Position numbers and translations under genes: made by a program
Notes under the pieces: model-generated
Seen by the model: the letters and a program-made list of their open reading frames with translations, nothing else
Told to the model about the DNA's origin: nothing
Database searches by the model: none
DNA from: Hordeum vulgare subsp. vulgare
Taxonomy: Eukaryota > Streptophyta > Magnoliopsida > Poales > Poaceae
Direction: 5' to 3'
Assembly: GCF_904849725.1 (NCBI RefSeq)
Contig: NC_058518.1
Coordinates: forward strand, 394,989,581-395,053,580
Length of the DNA stretch: 64,000 nt
In this document: positions 45,511 to 57,681 of the stretch, piece by piece
Numbering within the stretch: the stretch's first letter is position 1
How the letters are laid out: every line of letters starts with the position of its first letter

Positions 45511-46907
45511 TGAAAGTGCGTTATATCGACTAGAGGGGGGTGAATAGGAGATTTATAGAATTTCATCACTAAGGAAATTCCTTTTGAGGAAATTCCTCAT
45601 TGATGAATAACTTGCAGCGGAAACAACAAAGGATCAGGAGTGCAAAGTAGTACTACAATAGTTTTCTCGATGAGGAATATGAAAAACAGTTTGCACAGTA
45701 CGTAGGCACAAAGTAAGCAGGTGAGGATTAACTAGTGTGAAGAATTTGAGGTTGAGGAAATTTAGAGAAAATCTTCAGCAAATTCTTCAAACAAAGACAA
45801 TGAAAATCTTCAGCATACAATATTGAGGAATTGAAAGAGTTGAAGAAATAGAACCCGTATCACAATGAAGACAGTGGTTGATGACCTAGTTCCAACCGCT
45901 GTGACAGTCGTACGTCTGGTTTGGAGCGGCTTGGTATTGAAACCAAAAGACACACAGTCCCTACCGTATTCTCCTTGAGCTAAAGACACAGTCCTCGCCC
46001 AACACTTGTGGTAAGTCTTGAGGGCAGACTTCCAAACCCTCACAAACTTGGTCACCCGGCGATCCACAATTGACTGCTCGATTGCTCTAGACCATGACGC
46101 CTAACCGTGTGGAGGATGGACAATCCTCAAAGGTAAAAGGCCTCAGTTCCACACAGGAACAAATTCTTTAGTGATGCTCAATCACTTGGTTTTGGTTTGT
46201 GGATTGGTGTTTGGGGTATTTCCTCGGTGATGATTTACTCTAGAAGACTCTGAGGAATTTGGGTTGCTCTCAATGAAAAGTGTCAGTTTCTCATGGAGCA
46301 GCCAATCAGCGAATGGTTGTGGGGGCGGCTATTTATAGCGTGGGAGCATCCCGACAAAAGTTGACATAAATGCCCTTCAATATTATGACCGTTGGTGTGG
46401 ATAATATCTGTGAGGTAGCGCAAATTGTGACAACGGTCGGAACTCTCAACTGTGAGACTCCTCATGCCTCTCATATTCCTCACTTGAGGCTTTTGTAGGT
46501 TTAGGCTTGGGTTGAGCATCCTGAGGAAATTCATTCCGTAGTGTTACCTTGACCCCCTTTAACAGTACGGTGTTCCTATGACTCAAGATTGAAGAAAATG
46601 AAACGGAAATAATAAATCTTCACGCTTCAAAGTCTTCGAACTTATTTTCTTCAGGACACACCGAATTCCTCATCTTCAATATCTTCATGAGGAATATCAA
46701 TTTCATCGCAATTTCTTCGCGATCAAAATCTTCAGCATAAGACCAATTTCTTCAGCCAAAGATATACATTTTTAGGGGTCGATATTCATCATATAAATCA
46801 AACTCCTCAACGACTTATAGATCCTGTGTACACTCACGAACACATTAGATACTTAACCTATAAGTCTTCAAACCACCAAAATCACTAAGCGCACTAGTGC
46901 ACTTACA
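45511..46907 (-). repeat. 3' LTR of the Maximus-like element (1397 bp)
   Basis: Plus-strand limits TGAAAGTGCG and CACTTACA. On the minus strand the polypurine tract AAAAAGGGGGGAT (46908-46920) precedes it. A minus-strand TATA box, CTATAAATAG, is at 46329-46338. Confidence 0.9.
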
Positions 46908-46920
46908 ATCCCCCCTTTTT

Positions 46921-47433
46921 GGTGGTTGATGACAATTAGGTTAAGTTTTCAACGGGGATAAAAATATGAAGTGTAAATACTCAGTTGAGGAATTTGAAAA
47001 CAAGGTACTGAGAGACTCCCCCCTGAAGATGTGCATACTTTGAGGAATTTGCTTTTCACAGCAAATGCACATTGATGATTTATATCTTGGAGATCTCCCC
47101 GTGTATCTTGTAAATCATGCATACATTTGACATATAATATGAGGAATTTGAAAATGCATGATGAGAAATGGTATCTAACGAATTTCAACATGCGTGCATT
47201 AATATTTTGAGGAATAAGCATGCGAAGAAAAACGTTCAAAAGCGTCAGAGTACCATCGGGCTTAAGTTACAACTCATTACATAAAACTCTTCAGAAGAAC
47301 CAAGAGTTTGTAACTTAATAAAGTTTATAAGCCCCAAAAAATTTCCTGCGTGAAGACTATCTCAGATTTCTCCCCCTGTGTCATCAAGTGAGGAAATGGG
47401 ACAAAACTGAGGACTAACGCCCCATGAAGACTT
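46921..47433 (-). other. Maximus-like 3' untranslated internal segment
   Basis: Lies between the extra ORF stop and the polypurine tract. Rich in GAGGAATTTG words; no coding frame seen. Confidence 0.7.
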
Positions 47434-50400
47434 TCACTTCTTGGCTGATGAAGAAGATGCGTGAGGATTCTTAGCGACGGACTTCTTCCTTGGGCCAGTG
47501 GCAGTGTCTTCTGGTTCTTCATCAGATTCTGCAGTGCAGAATGAAGAAAAGGAACTGTCCTCAAGGTCTAGAACTGGAATTGGCTTGAATTTCTTCTTGG
47601 GAGGCCACGAGCAGTCGAAGTCCTGAGTGAACTCCAATTCATCAAGTTCTTATTGAGTCTTCAGATGAGCCATGGTGGCCCAGATACGATCAAAAACCTC
47701 ATGAAGATAGTAGTGATTTTTCTTCACTGCATTCTGAGCCTCGTTGAGGGTTCTCACAATGGCACTGAATTGACGTTTGACCCATTTGTGATTGCGATCG
47801 ACCTTCCGATGAAGACTGAGGAGTAGTTCTATGTTAGTCATTATCCTTGGGGCAACAGGGCTATGTGGCTCTTGAGTTTCAGTGTCATCCCATGAAGAAT
47901 ATGCTTCTGGTTCACGGAACTGGCCATCAAGGGGCCGACTTCCTTCATCGATGACAGATTTTCCTTTCCCTTCAACAGGCTCAAAAGTCTTCTTGTTGAC
48001 TCTGATCGGAGGAACATATCCAATGTGATTGTTGAAATCAGCATGATAGTTGATGCCTGACCTGCGTCTGATGAATCTCATGATCCATGGAGCGTAAATC
48101 TTCAGGTCGAAGGGCGACATAGCATTGTCAGCCAGAGTCCTCAGGAAGAAGTCGTGAAGGTTTATTGGTATGCCATGGATGATGTTGAAGAGGATATTCT
48201 TCATGATGCCTACAACATCTTCTTCATCATCATGGCCTTTGATTGGAGCGATGACACTACACAAGATCATGTAGACAGTCCTTGGTTCATACTTCAAGTC
48301 TTGAACCAGAAAGGTCATTCTTGGAGGATTATCCTTGGCAAAGGCTTCATGAGGACTTACATCAGTTTGTTGGGCAACTCCCGTTCATCATACATCATCA
48401 TAGCTTGTTCTAAGGGAATTTGAAACTGGAAGCACTCGCAACAGCTCAATGGTAGGAGCTTTGTAATGAGTGTGCTGAGTCATCCAGTCCAGCACCCAAG
48501 TGTTGATATCCTTCGGGTCTCGAGAGATGTGCAAAGTAGCATAAAACTGAAGAACGATATCACTGTTCCAATCACTGGTATCAGTGTAGAGAGGCAGCAG
48601 TTCGACTTAATGAAGAACATTGAGGACAGGGGCGAAGCAAGGAATTTCTTCCATCTCAACATGAGGAACATGCCTGTGTTGAAATATTTTGTTCCTCCCA
48701 CAGAGCAAAGAAGCATAGTAGTTGAGCCGAGTCCTTGTCCAAAACTTCATGTGCCTGATGCGAAGCTTGTCATATGGATTGTCGCCGATGAAATACTTCC
48801 GTTCTTCATAAACCTTGGCCTCTTCGAAAAAGACTGATTTTGCTTTGGTTGAAGATTATGCTGCTTTTCTTGAGGAATAAAAACCTTGAGGAGATACTAT
48901 CATTGCGGTTTCAGTGTTGACCACAACAATAGCAGTTTCAGTATTGGGTACAGGTGCATTTTATTCAGTCTTTTCCTCGGGTTGAGGATTTTTCTCAGCT
49001 TGAGGAGTTTGCTTGGTGGAGGAGGCAAAATCTTCAGCTGTTGCAGCTGATCCTTGAGCTGGTTCATCAGATGTCTTGTGAGGAATGAAGGACTAAGGAA
49101 TATCATCAATTTGAATTTCCTCATCTATGATTTCTTCAGAATCAGCATCTTTCATTTCCTCATCAATCTGAATTTCCTTATCTTCTTCGAGAATGACATA
49201 ATCAATTCCGAAGGGAATAAGTGAATATGATGGAGCTAGCTTCAGAGGCATAGCGTCCACTGGAGCAGTTGAGGACTCAGTTTGAGCTATCTTTGGGCGC
49301 TTGGCCTCGGATGATTCTGAGTTCTTTGAAGCTTTTCTTTTCTTCGCTTCTTTCTCAGCAGCCTTGGTTTTCTTCACGTCTGATGCAGACAGAACCACTT
49401 TCTTCACCTTTGAGGATTGAGGTGAAGGAATTTTCTCTTCAGGAGCTGGTGCAGTATCAGTCCTGGCAGTTTCCTTAGATGAAGCATTTTCTTCAGCTCA
49501 AGCATTTTCTTCAGCTGGAGCAGATTCATCAGCTGGAGTGTCTTGAGGTATTTCCTCAATTACAGGTTCATCAGCTGGAATATCTTGAGGCATTTCCTCA
49601 TCAAAAGGTTCATCATCTTCATCTTCTTCAGTCAGCTGAACAGAATAGCTGGACTCAGGCAGCTTTGGTTTTACTGGAGGAGCAGCCTTCTTGTTATATT
49701 CATCAACTGCATTAGTTGCAAACTTGATCAAATTTGACTTGAGACTTTGACGATCAAATAGATTAGTGTACTTGTCAGTCAAAGTCTTCAGTTCAACCTG
49801 GGTGGACACAAGATCTTCACACGTCATATTGAGGAGATTATGCCTGAGGAATTTCTCCTTCTTTAGTTTTGCAGCCTTTGCTTGCTTGGCTTGCGTCTCT
49901 TTCCATTTGGCCTCATTGATGAATGTTGTCACCATATGAATGACACCTGGGGGAAGCTTCAAGTCATCAATGGGGTGCTTGGATCTTCATACCAGACATT
50001 GATGAAGTCTAGCAGAACCTTGGGATCCATGGCAAGAGGAATTGAGCTGCCTGAAGCTTGTCCAACTCGTTCCTGCTTGTTTCTGATGATGGCTTGAAGT
50101 GTTTCATCATCAAATTCATCACTTCCTTCTGATGTAGAAGGGACGTTGATGACTTTGCTTGGGTTGGGCCTGATGCCCCTTCCAGCAGTCATTTTAGTCT
50201 TCAAGGGTGCTGGTGAAGACTTTGTCTCTGAGCTCGTGGCAGATGGTACAAAGCAGCTGGAGTGCGCAGGCTGTTGCTTGACAATCTTCTTGTGTTCAGG
50301 CTTTGAAGCCTGTGTAGCTGCTGAAGGTTTTATCGTTGGTGCAGCCTTCTGAGGCAATTGCTCTTTTGGCTTTGAAGCCTTTGGTTTCTTTGGCACAGAC

Positions 50401-50965
50401 TTCACTTGAGGAATAGCTGTACCAGAAACTTCAGCAGCAGAAGAGGTGCGTGCAGTGGCAGCAGCAGATTCTTCATTGTATTTCCTCACTGCAGCTTTTG
50501 CTTTCTTCTGAAGTTTAGACAAGTGTTTGTCTTTCTCCTCAGGGTAATCCCCAACAGTTTTGATGCTTGAGGGATGTGCTACCTGATGATCACCAAGAGG
50601 AGGCCTTTTGCAAGGTGGCTTGAGGGCGAATTTCTTCGCATACTTGGGAGTGATGAAGCGATATTCCTTCCACTCCTTAGTCCACCTGCGTTCTATCCAT
50701 TGAAGCCTGATTTTCCTTTTCGCCATTGGTTCTTGCGCATATGGCGTACAGTAGTCAAGGTATATATCCTTAGGGATATCAATTGCAGTGTTCTGTTCTA
50801 GTTTTTTCCACCCTTTTGCTTTTTGTCATCTTCCATTTTCTTCAGCTGATGCTTTTGCTGAGGAATTTGCACTCTTGAGGATTCTGATGACACTCGCAAA
50901 GTTTCTTCGAGGAACGCTGCAAATGAGTTAAGTTGATGAGAACCTAGAGATTCATCAACTGACAT
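47434..50965 (-). pseudogene. Maximus-like extra ORF (env position), unknown function, fragmented
   Basis: Start proposed at ATG 50965 (MSVDESLGSHQLNSFAAFLE), just after a splice-acceptor-like TTGTTCACAG on the minus strand. A frameshift near 50790 leads to PMAKRKIRLQWIERRWTKEW (50726) and a Lys/Pro/Ala-rich region, then 49498-49962 with KETQAKQAKAAKLKKEKF and an acidic tail, then 49093-49407, a broken stretch over 48450-48840 with WVLDWMTQHTHYKAPT, 47650-48318 with MRFIRRRSGINYHADF, and 47434-47637. Together this would be a protein of about 1100 residues with a Trp-rich N-terminus, charged low-complexity centre and helical C-terminal half. I see no transmembrane segment or signal peptide, so an envelope role is not supported. 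It lies between pol and the 3' LTR, where SIRE elements carry an env-like gene. At least four frame breaks make this copy inactive. Confidence 0.65.
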
Positions 50966-52239
50966 TTTGTACCTGTGAACAAAGTATAGGTGCGAGGAAT
51001 TTAGAGAGGTCATATGTGTTCTCAGATTTGAAGAAATTGAAATTTTAAAAGTTGAGGAATTTGACCAGTGGGTTGAGGAATTTGTCTAAGCACTCTGATC
51101 TTGGGTTCCAGAGTTGTGCAGATTCGAAAATTTGCGCAATTGAGGAATCACGTGAAGAATTTTCGTGGCTTAGTGAAATTCATCAAGTGTTTGAGGAATA
51201 GAGTGTGTGAGGCTGATAGACACATAGGAAAAAGAGATTTCTCAAATCTAAGGTAAAATAGTAGATCAAACATGGTAGTAAAATAGGATTTTAATTATCC
51301 TGTGTGGCGAGCACGAAGAACAGAGGCAGTAACAGTAAGAAGCTCTTCGGTTCGTGTCCGCTGCACCCTAACTTGGCGGCAGAAGATAGCTACGGCGGCG
51401 GCGGATGTAGATGTTCCGCTTCCGACGTGAGTTCACCGACGGAGAGGTCGAGGCAGTGAAGTTGTTCCTCACCGACGACAAGATTGCTAGCGGTGGCGCT
51501 AGGTTTGTGCTTGAGGCACAGAGAAGGACGAGAGAATGAAGAGTTTTGACAGAGGGGGGTAAGGACCTATTTATAGCTCAGGTGAAAACTGTCCGACCGA
51601 AACTTTCGGACCGAACTTCCCTTGCCCTTTAGTCTCCGCATGACACGTGTAGCCTGAGTTTAAAGCGGTGGAGATCCTGCTTATCTGATCGTGGGAAGTG
51701 GGGTTCAGTTACTGTGTAACGATTTTAAAATTCGTTTTGAAGATTTGAGGATTTCGTTGCAAAATCCTTAGCTGACAAGGACACGGTGAGGATTTTGAAC
51801 AAAGTTTCAAGTAGAACGCATACGAAGAATTGAACAGACTGGGTTGAGTATAGCATAGAGGGGAGTAGGGTCCGATCACATTCACTTAGATGAAATATCA
51901 GATTGAAGAATTAGCTATAAGTGAATGTTGTTGAGGAAATCATCAAGTGTTTTGAAGATTTTGAAAAACTTGAGGATTTTGTGATAAAGCATCAGGTTGA
52001 TGAATTTCAACTTTGAAGAAAACGCAGCTTGAAGATTTTCAAAGTTGGCTGGTGGCGTGACCCACCGTATAAGAATGATGATTACAGGTGCCATGTACAA
52101 TTGTCGTAGGGCCCTGAGAACCAGATTCTTTATTAATTTCCTCACACTAAGAGTGATATTCTTCATTGATTGAAGAAAATCGATTCTTCGTGTGTTGCAC
52201 ATCTAAGTCATCAATTTTGCATAAGTGTTAGGATGTGTG
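50966..52239 (-). other. Spacer and leader upstream of the Maximus-like extra ORF
   Basis: Non-coding on the minus strand. Contains a TATA box (51566-51576), a C-rich leader with short CCGCCG runs (about 51380-51440) and an acceptor-like site near 50972. The arrangement suggests a separately transcribed, possibly spliced mRNA for the extra ORF, but no donor with a clean GT is evident to me. Confidence 0.5.
51566..51576 (-). promoter_or_regulatory. Internal TATA box, candidate promoter of the extra ORF
   Basis: CTATAAATAGG on the minus strand, about 600 bp upstream of the proposed start codon and well outside the LTR. It resembles the LTR's own TATA box (CTATAAATAG). Confidence 0.5.
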
Positions 52240-55080
52240 CATGTTTTTACAGAACATTTGAAGACTCTAAGATATTTAGATCACACCTCAACTTGCAAAA
52301 CCTTTTCTCATCCAAGGGCTTAGTGAAAATATCTGCTAGTTGATCGTCAGTCTTCACATGGTCGATGAGGATATTGCCCTTGAGTACATGGTCCCGAAGA
52401 AAATGATGACGAATCTGGATGTGCTTAGTCTTCTAGTGTTGTACTAGGTTGTATGCAATCTGGATTGCACTCTCATTGTCACAGTAGAGAGGCACATTCT
52501 TCATGTTGATGCCGTAGTCCTTGAGGGTTTGCTTCATCCATAATAATTGAGCATAGCAGGATCCAACAGCAATGTACTCAGCTTCGGCAGTGGAGAGAGA
52601 AACACTGTTCTGCTTTTTTGAGGACCATCAGACTAATGATCTTCCGAGGAAATGACAAGTGCCAGAAGTTGACTTGCGATCCACATGGTCACCAGCATAG
52701 TCAGAATCAGAATATCCACGAGATGAGGATTTGAGCCCTTGGGGTACCATAATCCTAGTGTTGGTGTGTGAGCTAAGTATTGAAGAATATGTTTCACAGC
52801 CTTATGGTGTGATTCCTTCGGTTTTGCTTGAAAACGAGCACACATGCAAACACTAAGCATTATATCTGGCCTAGATGCACACAAATACAGTAAAGAGCCA
52901 ATCATTGAGCGATATACATGTTGATCGAATTCTTTACCATTTTCATCAGTGCAGAGGTGGCCGTTGGTAGGCATGGGAGTCTTGGCGCCTTTGCATTCAT
53001 GCATGTCGAATTTCCTCAGAACATCCTTGAGGTATTTCTCCTGTGATATCAAGATGCCATTGCATTCTTGACGAATTTGAAGACCTAAGAAAAATTTCAG
53101 CTCCCCCATCATAGACATCTGATATTCTTCACTCATCATGTAAGCAAATTCATCACTGTAACGTTTGTTAGTACATCCAAATATGATGTCATCGACATAT
53201 ATTTGACACACAAATAGTTTATTGTCATAGGATTTTGTGAAAAGAGTTGGATCAAGTGAACCAGGTTTGAAGCCTTTCTTCATGAGGAATTCCTTCAATG
53301 TATCATACCACGCCTGAGGGGCTTGCTTGAGGCCATAGAGTGCCTTTTTGAGTCTGAAGACTTTGTCTGGGTTCTTTGGATCCTCAAAACCTGGGGGCTG
53401 AGCAACATATACTTCTTCCTCAAGATTACCATTGAGGAATGCACTTTTCACATCCATTTGATATAAGGTAATGTTATGATGATTAGCATAAGCAAGGAGA
53501 ATTCGAATAGCTTCAAGTCTAGCAACAGGTGCAAAAGTTTCATCAAAATCAATTCCTTCAACCTGTGTGTAGCCTTGGGCTACAAGTCGTGCCTTATTCC
53601 TCACCACTTGACCATCCTCATCTTGCTTGTTTCGGAAAATCCACTTGGTGTTGATGGTATTGTGCTTGCAAGGATCTGGTCGGTTGACGAACTCCCACAC
53701 GTCTTTTAGCTTGAATTGAAGAAGTTCATCTTGCATGGATTGAATCCACTCAGGTTCCATGAAATCCTCGGCAACTTTTGAAGGTTCTGTGATTGACACA
53801 AAGGAAGAATGCCCACAAAAGTTAACTAAGTGTGAAGCTTTTGAGCAAGTGAGAGGACCTGGCGCGTTGATGTCATTGAGGATTTTGTCAAGTTCTACTT
53901 CATTTGCAATCCTCGGATGAGCTGGTTGAGGATTTCGTCTGGGCTGAGGAATTTGTTCTGGAGCAATTTCCTCAGGAGCATCTTCTTGATTTTCTTCAGT
54001 GCTGGGAGTGATTTCTTCAGCAATTTCCTCAGTAGGAACAATGTCTTCAGTAGCTTTGAGCTTGATTGATTCCTCGGGAGACAATTTATCTGGATCAGGA
54101 AGCAATTGCTCTCTTTGCGAGCCATTAGTTTCATCGAACCTCACATCTACAGTTTCAACAACCTTGTTGTGATAGTTGTTGAAGACACTGTAGGTGTGCG
54201 AGTCTTTTCCATAACCGAGCATAAAACCCTCATGTGCTTTAGGTGCAGACTTTGAGCTATGGTGAGGATCTCTAATCCAACATTTCACACCGAAGATTTT
54301 GAAATAACTTACATTGGGTTTCTTGTCAGTGAGGAGTTCATATGAAGTTTTCTTGAGGAATTTGTGAAGATATACCCTGTTGATGATATGGCAAGCAGTG
54401 TTGATTGCTTCAGGCCAGAAACGACGAGGAGTCTGATATTCTTCAAGCATGGTTCGTGCCATCTCAACCAAAGTCTTGTTCTTTCTTTCGACAACGCCAT
54501 TCTGTTGATGAGTATAAGGAGCAAACAATTCGTGAGTAATACCAAGTTCATCAAGATAATCATCAAGACCTGTGTTTTTGAATTCCGTCCCATTATCACT
54601 CCTGATGTGTTTGATCTTGACGCCGAAGTTTGTCGAGGCCCTTGAGGAAAAACGTTTGAAGACCTCCTGCACTTCAGTCTTATACACAATGATATGCACC
54701 CATGTATACCTAGAATAATCATCAACTATGACAAAGCCGTATAAAGATGCTGAATTTGTTAGAGTGGCATAATGAGTAGGTCCAAATAGATCCATGTGAA
54801 GCAATTCAACTAGACGACTAGTAGTCATGATAGTCTTCGAGGGGTGTTTGGATCTAGTCATTTTTTCAGACTCACAAGCACCGCAGAGGTGGTCCTTGAG
54901 GAATTTGACTGATTCGATGCCAATGACATGCTTCTTCTTTGCCAACGTGTGCAAGTTCCTCATGCCTGCATGACCAAGTCTTCGATTCCATAGCCAGCCT
55001 TTTGAGGTTTTTGCTAGTAAGCAAGTGGTTGGTTGAGGACCTGTAGAAAAATCAACAATGTACAAATCATGTCTTCTAAC
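52240..55080 (-). pseudogene. Maximus-like pol: integrase, reverse transcriptase, RNase H
   Basis: A frame open to 52633 of over 800 codons. The first 15 codons (55122-55081) come from the inserted LTR. Integrase has [17 protein letters not shown], and catalytic D, D and E in [18 protein letters not shown] and [10 protein letters not shown], all intact. An acidic Glu-rich linker follows. Reverse transcriptase has [38 protein letters not shown] and an intact IYVDDIIFG. The frame shifts near 52730 within RNase H. The displaced frame shows [20 protein letters not shown], a TGA at about 52628, STAEAEYIAVGS, a TAG at about 52434 and LADIFTKPLDE, ending near 52240. The polymerase is the best preserved in the window, but RNase H is dead and the N-terminal part is missing. 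Confidence 0.93.
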
Positions 55081-55986
55081 TGTTGGGTAACGTACCATAA
55101 ATTCAAAAAAATTCCTACGCATATTCAGATCTTCCTATGGAGAGACCAGCAACAAGAGAGGGGTGAGTGCATCTTCATTCCTTTGAAGATCGCTAAGCGG
55201 AAGCGTTGCTAGAACGCGGTTGATGGAGTCGTACTCGCGGCGATTCAGATCGCGGTGTGATTCCGATCTAGTGCCGAACCACGGCACCTCCGCGTTCAAC
55301 ACACGTGCAGCCCGGTGACGTCTCCCGCACCTTGATCCAGCAAGGAGGAGGGAGAGGTTGGGGAAGATATCCGGCAGCACGACGGCATGGTGTCGATGGA
55401 GAGACGAGGTCTCCCGGCAGGGCTTCGCCAAGCACCGTGGGAGAGGAGGAATAAGGGGGGCAGGGCTGCGTCGAGGGAGAGGGAAAACTGTGTACAAAAC
55501 AGCCCCAAAACACCCACTATATATAGGAGGAGGGGAGGGGGTGCCACCCCTAGGGTTCCCACCCTAGGTGGTGCGGCAGCCCCCCTAGATTGGAGGTGTG
55601 GCGGTCAGGGCAGGGGGAGGGGGTGGCGCACCCCTAGGTGGGCCTTAGGCCCACCAGCGCCTAGGGTCCCCCCCTCTCCACTTCCTGCGCCTTGGGCCTC
55701 CTTGTGGGAGGCGCACCAGCCCAATTTGGGCTGGTTGCCCTCCCTCTTTTGGCCCATGCTACCTCTTGGGGCTGGTGGCCCCTCCCGGTGGACCCCCGGG
55801 ACCATTTCTGGTGGTCCCGGTACATTATCGGTGACGCCCGAAACATTTTCGGTGTCCAAAACCATCCATCCCATATATCAATCTTTACCTCCGGACCATT
55901 CCGGAGCTCCTCATGACGTCCGGGATCTCATCCGGGACTCCGAACAACTTTCGGTAACCTCGTATAACAATTCCCTATAACCCTAG
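55081..55986 (-). mobile_element. WIS/Angela-related Copia LTR, truncated by the Tat element
   Basis: Starts TGTTGGGTAACGT on the plus strand, after CTAAC (55076-55080), the expected target duplication. Shares with the Angela LTR at 26148 the blocks GCACCTCCGCGTTCA, CGGACCATTCCGGA, GATCTCATCC and GGACTCCGAACAA, in the same orientation, but differs strongly elsewhere, so it is a related family. A minus-strand TATA box, TATATATA, is at 55518-55525. The LTR stops at 55986; the rest should resume after the Tat element. Confidence 0.85.
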
Positions 55987-56475
55987 TGTCGTGGTTTTGT
56001 CACGGCAGATGTCCTCGTGAAAGGACTTAGTACTGGAGCCATCGCACCTTAGTGGCGACTCAAAGGGGTTAAGCGGGAGAGACACGGCGATTTACCCAGG
56101 TTCGGCCCCTCGAGAAGAGGTAATAGCCTACGTCCTGCTTGGTGTGTATTGATGTGGATTCGATTACAAGGAAGGCGTAACTCGCCCTAACCTAGCACTC
56201 GATGATTTCTAACCTCTCTCTCCCCCTCCAGACTCGCCTTTATATATAGGTCGAAGCCTTAGGGTTCACAAGAGTCCCCTCCTTTTTACAAATCGTGACC
56301 ACCGCGGTCTTTAAGTCGCCGTCTTGCCGGACCCAGAGTCCTTCCACAAATCATAACCATCCTGCGACTTCAAACCGCCCGGACAGAGGCCCAACTAGCC
56401 TTTAAAGGATGAATCGCCTTAACAGTGACCCGGCCCATATTTGGCGGGTCATAACTGCAGGCAATATCCCCAACA
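55987..56475 (-). repeat. 3' LTR of the Tat element (489 bp)
   Basis: Plus-strand limits TGTCGTGG and TCCCCAACA. On the minus strand it starts TGTTGGGGATATTGCC and is preceded by the purine-rich TTTGGGGCCTAA (56476-56487). A minus-strand TATA box, TATATATAAA, is at 56239-56248. Confidence 0.85.
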
Positions 56476-56780
56476 TTAGGCCCCAAATAGACTTGAATCT
56501 TCATGCCAATACCTTCATTTTAGTCGAAGGCGATTCACTCTTCTGTGTTCCTCCTTGCACCAGAAATCTTAACTCGCCAATTGGTGCCGGAAAAAGTCTC
56601 TGAGCCGCCAGCGCATTTCCCATCAGTATTCTCCTTAGCCCTCGATTTTCGGGAACTCCAACACAATCTCAACGGATCTTTTGGGCGCATCATTATCCCA
56701 AAAATTTCGGATGTCATCATGGCGAATCTTGTCTTTCTCAACGGTTCCCGCTCACGGCGCCTCGATCCCCGCGCCCATCC

Positions 56781-56790
56781 TTATAAATAG
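56781..56790 (+). promoter_or_regulatory. TATA box of the antisense gene
   Basis: TTATAAATAG followed by GGAGGAAGGGACACGG; transcription would start near 56815. It lies in the internal region, not the LTR, and on the strand opposite to pol. Confidence 0.6.
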
Positions 56791-56814
56791 GAGGAAGGGA
56801 CACGGCTGACACCG

Positions 56815-57681
56815 TCCACCTACCAGTCCCGTCGATTTCTCCACCATCATCACAGCGAGGAAAAGACGCTCCGCATCCTGAAAGCTCCGCCGCCGGCCAC
56901 AATCTCTGCCTCCGTCCGAAGAACTCCGGCGCCACCCGCAAGCCGTCGCCGTCCGAGAAGCTCCGACGCCGCCCGCAAACTGTCGTCGTTCGAAGAGTTC
57001 CGGCACCACCCGCAAGCTGCTGCCGTCCGAAGAGCTTCGGCGCCGCCTGCAAGCTGCTGCCGTTCGAAGAGCTCCGGCGCCGTTCGTGGGACTCCAGCGC
57101 CGCCCGCACGTCGTCGCCGTCGCCAGGCTCCATCGTCACCAAACTTCTTCGGCCAAGATCTTCAGGTTAGGCCACTGCTTCCTTCTCTAGAGGTAGATTT
57201 AGTTCTTGTCCTTGCCGCCGCCATTGCCATTGCTTCGAAGTTCTATGTTCGCCGCCATTTTAGCTGTTGAACCGATTAGTTCGAGCGCCATTAGGGCACC
57301 CAGTGTTTCGGACAATGCTATCCATCCGTGCCCTTGCGGATTTTCGCAACAGAATAGTCTTTTTGAACATGAGGCACCATCCTGATCACACACCGCTCAT
57401 GTTTTAGCCACGTCCGTAAGCTGTTATATCTGTTGGATAGATCCATTCCTCTTTCACTGTTTGCAAAAAGCTGTTTGGAAACCTCGTTCTTCCCTTAGCG
57501 TTTCGGAAAGAATAAATGTTACCACCCATAGTAGCGCTGCTTCTGAAAATAGCCCTGCTCCGATAAGTCGCCACATCAATCCAACCCGGCCTCCCAATTC
57601 GGCGGGTTAAACAGACGCTAGTTCCGACTTACATAATAAATGCTCGAGACACGTAATACCATTTTCTTGCCTATTTGTAGC
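56815..57681 (+). other. Antisense gene leader and probable 5'UTR intron
   Basis: The leader exon would run from about 56815 to 57165, ending TTCAG before GTTAGG. The intron 57166-57680 ends in CTATTTGTAG, one base before the ATG of MDAVFK. Exon boundaries are inferred from the splice consensus only. Confidence 0.55.
56914..57098 (+). repeat. 37-bp tandem repeats in the antisense leader
   Basis: Five degenerate units with GT(C/T)CGAAGAGCTCCGGCGCC at 56914, 56951, 56988, 57025 and 57062. The period is not a multiple of three and the units precede the start codon, so they are not protein repeats. Confidence 0.8.

Larger units (their letters stand above)
45511..55080 (-). mobile_element. Maximus-like (SIRE-lineage) Copia, truncated by insertion
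   Basis: Minus-strand element inserted in the Angela-type Copia. The left flank CATCC (45506-45510) is the expected target duplication. The LTR begins, on the plus strand, TGAAAGTGCGTTATATCGAC then TAGAGGGGGGTGAATAGG, a phrase I associate with Maximus. Order along the minus strand is pol (55080-52240), a spacer with an internal TATA box, a large extra ORF (50965-47434), polypurine tract and 3' LTR. Gag, the pol start and the 5' LTR should lie beyond the window, because a second Copia LTR interrupts at 55081. Short motifs of the TGAGGAATTT/CTTCAG kind recur through the whole element. Confidence 0.88.

Noticed and set aside
55081..55122. Maximus pol beginning at the ATG at 55122
   Set aside because: The first 15 codons lie in the inserted WIS-like LTR; the true pol start is displaced beyond the window.
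57640..57681. Upstream ATG at 57640 as start of the antisense protein
   Set aside because: It lies within the inferred 5'UTR intron, whose acceptor precedes the ATG at 57682, and the extra 14 residues show no relation to the domain.
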